NCBI GenBank assembly: GCA_035557475.1
Contig: DATMDV010000246.1
Coordinates: 1-12,155 of the forward strand
DNA: 12,155 bases
Direction of reading: 5' to 3'
DNA from: JALOLG01 sp035557475
Lineage (GTDB): Bacteria > Actinomycetota > Acidimicrobiia > Acidimicrobiales > Ilumatobacteraceae
Shown here piece after piece: positions 6,896 through 12,155 of the stretch. Under the pieces are notes generated by a model. It did no database searches, had not been told where the DNA came from, and was given only the letters and a program-made list of their open reading frames with translations. Made by a program: the position numbers and the translations under genes. How positions within the stretch are numbered: the stretch's first letter is position 1; the number at the start of each line of letters is the position of its first letter.

Positions 6896-8317
6896 GGTGC
6901 CCGGGCGGCGCTCGACCTCGCGGTCGGGGTCGCCCTTGTAGCCGGGCGGATAGGTCAGGCGCAGCTCGTCGTCGGTCGGGGTGTGGGCGACGGAGGCCTC
7001 CGCTGGCAGCTGGTCACGGATCGCCCTCATGATCCGTTTCGTGTCGGCGTCGAGCGAGCGGTGCTTCAACTCGACCGGCTCACCCACACTGATCCGCACG
7101 ACCGGCGGGTCGGTGAGGTTGAGGACGTTCGGAAGCCGCGACGAGCGCGGCCACACCTTCTCGGTCCCCCACAACCCGACCGGGATGACCGGCGCGCCAC
7201 TCAGGTGGGCGAGACGCGCCGCGCCCCAACGACCCTTCAGGTCGGGATCGAAGAAGGCCGGGCCGCGTGGGATCGTGCCTTGCGGCATCATCGTGACCAT
7301 CTCACCGCCCATCAGTGCCTCTGCAGCCGCTCGGAGCGGCTCGTCGGATCCGGTGCCGCGATCGACCCGGATCCCGCCCATCGCCGCTGCCAGCTGACCC
7401 ACCACCGGAGCGTCGAACACCTCTTTCTTGCCGAGGAACCGCACCGTCCGGTCCGTCTTGGCGATCAGCATCGAGATCGCCATCGAGTCGAAATACGAGC
7501 GGTGGTTGGCGACGATGATCGCCGAACCCGCGATCGGCACGTTGTCGACGCCTTCGAACTCGAAGCGGGCATACGGCACGAACGCCGGCCGCGTGAACTG
7601 CATCGCCAGCCGCTGCAGTTCGAGCCCGACGATCGGGATCTTCACGACACCCGGCGAAACGTCGAGGTTGAGCACCGGCCAGCGGCGGGCCCTGGCGATC
7701 ACCATCATCCGAGGATCGGGGTTGACGACGATCGGGAACCCGACCGCACCGAGAAGTGGGGCGTCGTACGCGCTGTCGGAGTACGCGTAGCTCTCGGCGA
7801 GGTCGACGTCGTGTTCCTCGGCCCACTCGCGCACGGCTGCGAGCTTGCCGGACGACCACACGAACGGCCCGGCGAGTGTCCCGTCGTACGTGCCGTCGGC
7901 GTTGACGCCCCACCGGGTGGCCACCACGTCGTCGAGCCCGATCAGGTCGGCGAACGGCTTGACGAGGTCGTAGGGCGTGGTGGTGGCGAGCACGAGCGGC
8001 CGACCGTCCGCCCGGTGGCGGGCGAACACCGACTCGGCGAACGGCTGCACCATCGACGCCAACTGCTCGGCGACGGACTCGGCAGCGGCCTGTACGGCGC
8101 CACGTTGGCGGCCCTTCGACAGCGCCACGGCTTGGCGGGCGAGCGCCATCGACGGCAGCGTCTCGCCGATCGCGTTGAAGACGCGGAACAACAGCCGCTC
8201 GCCCGGGATCGAGCGCGACACCAACCCGGCCGTGCGCATCGCGTCGGAGAACACCTCGCCACTGGCGCCGGCGAGCAACGTCCGATCGAGGTCGAAGAAG
8301 GCCGCGCCGCGTGACAT
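6890..8317 (-). CDS. HAD-IB family phosphatase fused to PlsC-type acyltransferase
   Basis: This is a 475-residue bifunctional protein. The N-terminal part (about 1-215) is a HAD-IB (SerB-like) hydrolase with FFDLDRT (nucleophile D9, acid/base D11), TTTP (112-115), GK (K158) and YSDSAYDAPLL (D181, D185). The C-terminal part (about 245-440) is a 1-acylglycerol-3-phosphate acyltransferase-type domain with NHRSYFD (H272, D277), GGIRVDR (314-320), PQGTIPRG (345-352) and VIPVGLW. The usual PEGT glutamate of motif III is Gln346 here. Such fusions are known in actinobacteria and are thought to act in phospholipid synthesis at the membrane. ATG 8317 was chosen because it sits directly before the HAD domain with TAGCCT 7 nt upstream. 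The 34-residue upstream extension to 8419 would run through the RNA hairpins and was rejected. Confidence 0.9.
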   Translation of the reverse strand: MSRGAAFFDLDRTLLAGASGEVFSDAMRTAGLVSRSIPGERLLFRVFNAIGETLPSMALARQAVALSKGRQRGAVQAAAESVAEQLASMVQPFAESVFARHRADGRPLVLATTTPYDLVKPFADLIGLDDVVATRWGVNADGTYDGTLAGPFVWSSGKLAAVREWAEEHDVDLAESYAYSDSAYDAPLLGAVGFPIVVNPDPRMMVIARARRWPVLNLDVSPGVVKIPIVGLELQRLAMQFTRPAFVPYARFEFEGVDNVPIAGSAIIVANHRSYFDSMAISMLIAKTDRTVRFLGKKEVFDAPVVGQLAAAMGGIRVDRGTGSDEPLRAAAEALMGGEMVTMMPQGTIPRGPAFFDPDLKGRWGAARLAHLSGAPVIPVGLWGTEKVWPRSSRLPNVLNLTDPPVVRISVGEPVELKHRSLDADTKRIMRAIRDQLPAEASVAHTPTDDELRLTYPPGYKGDPDREVERRPGTD

Positions 8318-8324
8318 CGTCAGC

Positions 8325-8330
8325 AGGCTA
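8325..8330 (-). promoter_or_regulatory. Candidate -10 for leaderless HAD-PlsC gene
   Basis: On the minus strand TAGCCT lies exactly 7 nt before the ATG at 8317, the same spacing as at aconitase, and no Shine-Dalgarno is visible. It begins about 20 nt past the U-tract of the 6C RNA, so the gene could be expressed both from here and by read-through from the RNA promoter. Confidence 0.4.
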
Positions 8331-8349
8331 CGTGGCGGTGATCGAGCCG

Positions 8350-8469
8350 AAAACGGGAGAAGCCCCGATGGGGGATCGGGGCCTCTCAACCTTGGAACTC
8401 CGTCGGTGGGGACCGACATTGGAGTTCCCTCGAGCGGTACATGGGGGGTGTACTCGCATCGAACTCTCT
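8350..8469 (-). ncRNA. 6C-type small RNA (three C-loop hairpins)
   Basis: Read on the minus strand, this roughly 120-nt stretch folds into three consecutive hairpins with C-rich loops. Hairpin 1 (8457-8434) pairs GCG/CGC, has one bulged A, then pairs GTACA/TGTAC around a loop of six C plus A. Hairpin 2 (8428-8394) has an 8-bp outer stem GGAACTCC/GGAGTTCC, a 3-nt bulge and an inner stem GTCGGT/ACCGAC with a CCCC loop. Hairpin 3 (8387-8357) has a 13-bp stem, continuous only on this strand because of one G-U pair, and a CCCCC loop, followed by CCGTTTT as a weak terminator. The 6C RNA of Actinobacteria is defined by paired hairpins with runs of about six C in their loops. The mycobacterial copy (B11) acts on mRNAs through these loops and, as I recall, lies beside a HAD-IB gene (Rv3661), as here. 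Ends are estimated from the promoter and U-tract. Confidence 0.8.
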
Positions 8470-8475
8470 TGTGAA

Positions 8476-8504
8476 AGTATGCACGTGAACGAGTGATCTG
8501 ACAA
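8476..8504 (-). promoter_or_regulatory. Promoter of the 6C RNA
   Basis: On the minus strand TTGTCA (8504-8499) and CATACT (8481-8476) match the -35 and -10 consensus with one and two mismatches and an exact 17-bp spacer. Transcription would begin about 7 nt later, near 8469, just before the first C-loop hairpin. This is the best sigma70-type promoter in the window. Confidence 0.7.
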
Positions 8505-8516
8505 CTAGAACCGGAC

Positions 8517-8531
8517 GATAGTCGATATCGT
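8517..8531. promoter_or_regulatory. LysR gene -10 element and overlapping inverted repeat
   Basis: TATCGT (8526-8531) lies 8 nt before the LysR ATG and fits a leaderless -10. It overlaps GATA-N5-TATC (8517-8520 with 8526-8529) and the 8-bp palindrome CGATATCG (8523-8530). LysR regulators often bind short interrupted palindromes near their own promoter and act on the divergent transcript, here the 6C RNA. The binding role is inference. Confidence 0.4.
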
Positions 8532-8539
8532 TTTTTCCG

Positions 8540-9478
8540 ATGGACGTCCGGCAGCTGTCAGCCCTTGTCGCGATCGCCGATCACGGGACGTTCTCGGGCG
8601 CCGCGCGGGCGTTGTACACCGTCCAATCCAACGTCTCCGGGCACGTCGCCAAGCTCGAAAAGGAGCTCGGCGTGCGCCTCATCGACCGCTCCCAAGGGGG
8701 TCTGACCGAGGAAGGCGCCCGCGTCGTCGAGCGGGCCCGACGGATCCTCCACGAGATCGACGACATCACCGCGGACATGGCGTCACTCGACGCCGACGTC
8801 TCCGGCGAGGCCCGGATCGGCGTCATCGGCACCACCGCCAGATGGCTGATGCCGGAGCTCTTGGCTGCGGTGAGCCGCGACCATCCGCTCGTCCACACGA
8901 TCGTCCACGAGGGCAGCACCACCACGCTCATCCCGAGCGTCCTTTCGGGGCAGCTGCATGCCGCGATCGTGCACTTGCCGATCGACGATCCCGAGTTGGT
9001 GATCGCCCCGCTGTTCGCCGAGGACCTGCTCGTCATCGTCCCCGACACTCACCAGTTCGCCGACCGCTCGTCGATGACGCTCGGCGACCTCGACGACACT
9101 CCGCTGTTGCTGCCACCCAAGGGCACGGCGCTGCGGCGGGTGCTCGACCGAGCCGCGTCGACGGCCGGGATCACATTGCGCGCCCAGGCCGAGATCGACG
9201 GCGTCCGGCTCCTCGCGTCGCTCGCAATCGACGGCTACGGGGCGGGAATCGTGCCGGCCACGGCGGTGCCACAACGATTCGAGGGCGCGTTCCGGCGCAT
9301 CGCCGTGCCGGAGCTCCCCCAGCGCGTCGTCGCCTGGGTTCGGCGCCGCCGTCCGGCGCCGAGCGTCGCGGTCCAAGTCGTCGCCGCGCTCCTGACCGAC
9401 GTCGTCGTGCGCGGCGCGGCCGACCAGCCAGGTGTGCACGGCGGCGCCGACGCGTTCCCGCTCGGGCGGACCGTATAG
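8540..9478 (+). CDS. LysR-family transcriptional regulator
   Basis: This gene encodes 312 residues from ATG 8540, which has no Shine-Dalgarno and is probably leaderless. Residues 1-60 are the LysR winged helix-turn-helix: MDVRQLSALVAIADHGTFSGAARALYTVQSNVSGHVAKLEKELGVRLIDRS, followed by the linker helix to about 85. Residues about 90-290 form the two-lobed effector domain, with IGVIGTTARWLMPELL opening lobe I and LLASLAIDGYGAGIVPATAV closing lobe II. The effector is unknown. The gene lies 67 bp upstream of the carboxyltransferase gene on the same strand and is divergent from the 6C RNA and the HAD-PlsC gene. Candidate targets are therefore its own promoter, the 6C promoter and the carboxyltransferase operon. 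The last 30 residues are not part of the conserved domain. Confidence 0.92.
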   Translation: MDVRQLSALVAIADHGTFSGAARALYTVQSNVSGHVAKLEKELGVRLIDRSQGGLTEEGARVVERARRILHEIDDITADMASLDADVSGEARIGVIGTTARWLMPELLAAVSRDHPLVHTIVHEGSTTTLIPSVLSGQLHAAIVHLPIDDPELVIAPLFAEDLLVIVPDTHQFADRSSMTLGDLDDTPLLLPPKGTALRRVLDRAASTAGITLRAQAEIDGVRLLASLAIDGYGAGIVPATAVPQRFEGAFRRIAVPELPQRVVAWVRRRRPAPSVAVQVVAALLTDVVVRGAADQPGVHGGADAFPLGRTV

Positions 9479-9531
9479 GAGGGGCTTCGCCCTCCTCACC
9501 CCGACCTGCATCGTGCTCTGTCAGGCACGCC

Positions 9532-9537
9532 TAGGCT
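9532..9537 (+). promoter_or_regulatory. Candidate -10 for leaderless carboxyltransferase gene
   Basis: TAGGCT lies 8 nt before ATG 9546 and no purine-rich ribosome site precedes the ATG. This agrees with the TANNNT-to-start spacing seen at aconitase, HAD-PlsC and LysR. No convincing -35 was found. Confidence 0.4.
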
Positions 9538-9545
9538 GGCAGCCA

Positions 9546-10892
9546 ATGCCTGCCGATCTCGAGATCCAGGCCCAGCTCGCCGGACCAGCCACGGTGGTGA
9601 TCCGCTGGCTCGGCGATCGCCGTGTGGTGTGGGTCGAGTTCGACGCCGGCGAGGACGGCGCGGTCCTGTCGTCGATCACCTCGTCGATCTTCGAGGCGGC
9701 CGCCGTCACCGCCCTCGAGCAACGACTCCCGCTGGTGCTGGTGCTGTCGACGATGGGGGCCGACATCGAGGAGGGGCTCCCGGCGCTGCACGGCTGGGGT
9801 CGCCTCGCGGCTGCCCTCGCCAAGTGCTCCGGATGCGTCCCGACGATCGCCGTCGTCGATGGACCGGCGGTGTCGGGCCCGGCGTTGCTGCTCGGCCTCG
9901 CCGACCTCACGGTGATGACGCCGTCGAGCTACGCGTTCGTCAACGGACCGGTGATGGTCGAGCAGTTCACCGGCGTGCAGATCTCGATCGACGAGCTCGG
10001 AGGTTCCGGCAATCTGGCCCGCCATGCCGGGATCCCGAGCGCCATCGTCGACGACCGGGACGCCGCGGTCGCCATGGTGGAGGAGCTGCTCAGCTATCTG
10101 CCCGACCACGTCGACCAGGAGCCGCCCCGCTGGCCGACCGACGATCCGGCCGATCGCCCGTGCCCCGAGGCGGGCGAGTTGATCCCGGCCACGTCGACCG
10201 GGAGCTACGACGTCCGCAAGGTGGCCGAGGCGATCGTCGACCGCGACTCGCTGCTCGAGCTGCGGTCGAAGTGGGCCACGAACATCGTCACCGCGTTCGC
10301 CACCGTCGACGGCCGGCCGGTCGGCATCGTCGCCAACCAGCCGATGTCGCTCGCCGGCACGATCGACATCCCGGCGTCGCAGAAGGCGGCCCGGTTCGTG
10401 GCGTTCTGCGACGCGTTCAACGTGCCGCTCATCACGTTCGTCGACACGCCCGGCTTCTATCCCGGCAAGGACCTCGAATGGCGAGGCATGATCCGTCACG
10501 GCGCCCAGCTCGTGTTCGCCTACGCGAGGGCGACCGTGCCGCGCATCTGCGTGATCCTGCGCAAGAGCTACGGCGGCGCGTTCATCGTGATGGACTCCAA
10601 GACGATGGGCAACGACGTGTGCCTGGCGTGGCCGTGGGCCGAGCTGGCGGTGATGGGTGCCGGTCAGGCGGCGGCGATCCTGCAGCGCCGGGCGACGCCC
10701 GAAGAACGCGAGGCGTTCGAGGCCGACTACGCCGAACGCCTGCTCAACCCGTACGTGGCGGCCGAGCGCGGCTATGTCGACGCGGTGATCGAGCCCTCCG
10801 AGACCCGCGCCGAGATCGCCGCCGCGCTGGCCATGCTCGAGGACAAGCGCGAAGAGTTGCGGCACCGCAAGCACGGGAACACGCCGCTATGA
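9546..10892 (+). CDS. Acyl-CoA carboxylase carboxyltransferase (beta) subunit, short form
   Basis: This gene encodes 448 residues from ATG 9546. The C-terminal half (about 215-448) is a clear biotin-dependent carboxyltransferase domain of the PccB/AccD type: TGSYDVRKVAEAIVD, GIVANQPMSLAGTIDIPASQKAARFVAFCDAF, VDTPGFYPGKDLEWRGMIRHGA, KSYGGAFIVMDSKTMGNDVCLAWP and AVMGAGQAA. The N-terminal half keeps GPAVSGPALLLGLADLTVM, FVNGPVMV and the ELGGSG segment, but lacks the first 60 or so residues (the usual RLTARERI region) of typical 510-530-residue subunits. It also carries STMGADIEEG where relatives have DSGGARIQEG, a loop that forms an oxyanion hole. It probably carboxylates an acyl-CoA with a biotin subunit encoded elsewhere, and the substrate cannot be assigned. 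The stop overlaps the next start (ATGA). Confidence 0.88.
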   Translation: MPADLEIQAQLAGPATVVIRWLGDRRVVWVEFDAGEDGAVLSSITSSIFEAAAVTALEQRLPLVLVLSTMGADIEEGLPALHGWGRLAAALAKCSGCVPTIAVVDGPAVSGPALLLGLADLTVMTPSSYAFVNGPVMVEQFTGVQISIDELGGSGNLARHAGIPSAIVDDRDAAVAMVEELLSYLPDHVDQEPPRWPTDDPADRPCPEAGELIPATSTGSYDVRKVAEAIVDRDSLLELRSKWATNIVTAFATVDGRPVGIVANQPMSLAGTIDIPASQKAARFVAFCDAFNVPLITFVDTPGFYPGKDLEWRGMIRHGAQLVFAYARATVPRICVILRKSYGGAFIVMDSKTMGNDVCLAWPWAELAVMGAGQAAAILQRRATPEEREAFEADYAERLLNPYVAAERGYVDAVIEPSETRAEIAAALAMLEDKREELRHRKHGNTPL

Positions 10893-11203
10893 GTGACGGT
10901 GCCGGTGGGACGGCCATGACGAGCGACCCGAACGACGAGGGCTTCCGCGCCTACGTGGTGATGTGGGTGCAAGCGATCTACGGGGACGAGGCCGACCACA
11001 TCCTCACCCGGATCGACGAAGCCGAGAAGCGCACCGTCGGGCCCGACGAGGTGATCATGCTCGGCTTCGCGGGGCAGGTCGACGCGGTGTGGACGTGCCC
11101 TGAGCCGCGACCCGAGACATTGCGCCACAGGCTGCACGCTTCGACGGGCGGCCCCGCCGTGTATCGGAGGGTCGGGATGATCACGTACCTGCGGAACCCG
11201 TGA
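10889..11203 (+). CDS. Small protein coupled to carboxyltransferase, function unknown
   Basis: This gene encodes 104 residues starting at ATG 10889, which overlaps the carboxyltransferase stop as ATGA. ATG 10916, with GGTGGGA upstream, is an alternative that would leave 95 residues. I do not recognise a family. Visible features are a hydrophilic start, FRAYVVMWVQAIYGDEADHILTRIDEA (about 21-46), EVIMLGFAGQVDAVWTCP and a basic end YRRVGMITYLRNP. There is no signal peptide and no membrane segment. Acyl-CoA carboxylases of actinobacteria can have a small epsilon subunit encoded next to beta, and the coupling suggests a partner role here. However, the sequence does not look like the known epsilon subunits and is somewhat longer. 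Coding status rests on the coupling, the uninterrupted frame and GC-rich third positions. Confidence 0.6.
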   Translation: MSDGAGGTAMTSDPNDEGFRAYVVMWVQAIYGDEADHILTRIDEAEKRTVGPDEVIMLGFAGQVDAVWTCPEPRPETLRHRLHASTGGPAVYRRVGMITYLRNP

Positions 11204-11206
11204 TCA
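11178..11206 (+). terminator. Hairpin spanning the stop codon of the small gene
   Basis: TGATCACG (11178-11185) and CGTGATCA (11199-11206) form a perfect 8-bp stem with a 13-nt loop, and the TGA stop (11201-11203) lies in the right arm. No U-run follows, so it is a possible factor-assisted end or mRNA-stabilising structure at the end of the carboxyltransferase operon, before the citrate synthase gene. Confidence 0.35.
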
Positions 11207-11317
11207 GGATGACAGCGCGGTGGGTGCCCGCCGGACGCCTGCCTCGTTCGATGGTTCGAGCAGATTGGCAGTAACTTCGTTGAGCGGGGACAACAGCCCC
11301 ATACGCATTCGGATACG

Positions 11318-11325
11318 AAGGAAGC
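11318..11325 (+). promoter_or_regulatory. Ribosome binding site of citrate synthase
   Basis: The stretch AAGGAAGC, with AGGA at 11319-11322, ends 6 nt before GTG 11329 and decides that start. It is the clearest Shine-Dalgarno sequence in the window and contrasts with the leaderless-looking genes. The 125-bp gap upstream holds a small GGGG/CCCC hairpin (11286-11300) and no convincing promoter. Confidence 0.7.
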
Positions 11326-11328
11326 ACC

Positions 11329-12155
11329 GTGCCCGACTCCATCACGATCACTGACGACCGCACCGGCAAATCTGTCACCGTGCCGATCACCGATGGTGTG
11401 TTCCCGTCGTCGGCGATCCGGGAGCTCGACCCCAACTTGTTCGTGTACGACCCGGCGTACCTGTCGACGGCGGCGTGCAAGTCGGCGATCACGTACCTCG
11501 ACGGTGATGCCGGCATCCTGCGGTATCGCGGGTACCCGATCGAGCAACTCGCCGAGCATTCCACGTTCATCGAGGTCGCCTACCTCCTCGTCCACGGCGA
11601 TCTGCCGAACCAGACCGAGCTCGACCAGTGGCGCTTCGACATCACCCACCACACGTTCATCCACGAGAACATGCGCAAGCGGTTCGTCGACGGGTTCCAC
11701 TACGACGCCCACCCGATGGGCATGTTCGTCTCGGCGGTCGCTGCGCTCGGCACGTTCTACGCCGACTCGAAGGAGATCTTCGACCCCGAGAGCCGAACCA
11801 AGCAGATTCTGCGGCTCATCGCCAAGACCCCGACGATCGCCGCGATGTGCTACCGCTTCTCGGCGGGCCTGCCCTACAACTACCCGAACAACGCACTGTC
11901 CTATCCGGCCAACTTCTTGAACATGATGTGGAAGATCGGCGAGTACGACGTGCACCCGGTGCTCGAGCGGGCGATGGACGTGCTGTTCATCCTCCACGCC
12001 GACCACGAGCAGAACTGCGGCACCACCGCGATGCGCGTCGTGGGCTCGAGCCAGACCGATCCGTACTCGTCGGCGGCCGCCGCGGCGAGCGCCCTCTACG
12101 GGCCGTTGCACGGTGGCGCCAACGAAGCCGTCGTGCGGATGCTCAGCGAGATCGG
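11329..12155 (+). CDS. gltA: Citrate synthase type II, 3' truncated by window edge
   Basis: The first 275 residues of citrate synthase are read from GTG 11329 to the window end. The enzyme condenses oxaloacetate and acetyl-CoA into citrate, the step just before aconitase. The N-terminal beta domain (about 1-45) and the segment DPAYLSTAACKSAITYLDGDAGILRYRGYPIEQLAE mark the hexameric GltA (type II) form. LHADHEQNCGTTAMR carries H223 and H226, and ALYGPLHGGANEAVVRML carries H261, matching E. coli H226, H229 and H264 at a constant offset. The later catalytic Asp (E. coli D362) lies beyond the window. It is likely transcribed on its own, since a hairpin ends the preceding operon and a strong ribosome site precedes it. 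Confidence 0.95.
   Translation, partial: MPDSITITDDRTGKSVTVPITDGVFPSSAIRELDPNLFVYDPAYLSTAACKSAITYLDGDAGILRYRGYPIEQLAEHSTFIEVAYLLVHGDLPNQTELDQWRFDITHHTFIHENMRKRFVDGFHYDAHPMGMFVSAVAALGTFYADSKEIFDPESRTKQILRLIAKTPTIAAMCYRFSAGLPYNYPNNALSYPANFLNMMWKIGEYDVHPVLERAMDVLFILHADHEQNCGTTAMRVVGSSQTDPYSSAAAAASALYGPLHGGANEAVVRMLSEI

Noticed and set aside
6983..8314. 443-residue plus-strand frame opposite the HAD-PlsC gene
   Set aside because: Composition is Arg/His/Asp-rich and typical of an antisense shadow; both conserved domains are on the minus strand.
8357..8387. Plus-strand intrinsic terminator reading of the strong GC hairpin
   Set aside because: No U-run follows on the plus strand, no plus-strand gene ends there, and the stem is fully paired only as minus-strand RNA.
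8318..8419. N-terminal extension of the HAD-PlsC protein by 34 residues
   Set aside because: It would translate through hairpins 2 and 3 of the C-loop RNA, has no similarity to HAD N-termini, and the downstream ATG sits directly before the DxD motif.
8311..8496. 61-residue plus-strand open frame
   Set aside because: It lies wholly over the structured RNA and its promoter; no ribosome site and no family resemblance.
9531..10874. 447-residue minus-strand frame opposite the carboxyltransferase
   Set aside because: Arg/Asp/His-rich shadow with no recognisable domain; the plus strand has a conserved family sequence.
10978..12111. 377-residue minus-strand frame opposite the small gene and citrate synthase
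   Set aside because: It crosses two genes and an intergenic region; the citrate synthase frame on the plus strand has clear catalytic motifs.

Overview
This window looks like chromosomal DNA from a GC-rich actinobacterium, most plausibly of the Acidimicrobiia/Ilumatobacter type (an inference, not proven here). The reasons are the strong GC bias at third codon positions, a 6C-type small RNA (a class known from Actinobacteria), several starts where a TANNNT -10 element lies only 7-8 nt before the start codon (the leaderless pattern common in Actinobacteria), and a Thr/Pro-rich lipoprotein linker. No mobile element, CRISPR array, tRNA or rRNA was seen.

Layout, left to right: (1) the 3' part of a nitroreductase-family gene (+). 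(2) A Thr-rich putative lipoprotein of unknown function (+). (3) A HutC-type GntR regulator (-), divergent from (4) a mitochondrial-type aconitase (+), with GTCT-type half-sites and a 10-bp inverted repeat between them. (5) A second nitroreductase (+) close behind aconitase. (6) A PAP2_3-type membrane phosphatase/phosphotransferase (-), overlapping gene 5 tail to tail by 11 bp. (7) A DinB/DUF664 protein (+). (8) A HAD-IB phosphatase fused to a PlsC acyltransferase (-). (9) In the gap upstream of gene 8, on the minus strand, an RNA with three C-loop hairpins that I read as a 6C RNA. (10) A LysR regulator (+). (11) A short acyl-CoA carboxylase carboxyltransferase subunit (+), translationally coupled to (12) a 104-residue protein I do not recognise. 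(13) The first 275 codons of a type II citrate synthase (+), cut by the window end.

Central metabolism is the common thread: aconitase and citrate synthase catalyse consecutive TCA-cycle steps and lie about 6.6 kb apart, and the carboxyltransferase and the HAD-PlsC fusion concern acyl-CoA and phospholipid chemistry. The two regulatory areas most worth attention are the GntR/aconitase divergent promoter and the 222-bp interval between the HAD-PlsC gene and the LysR gene. The latter packs a 6C RNA, its promoter, the LysR promoter and a small inverted repeat into one control region.
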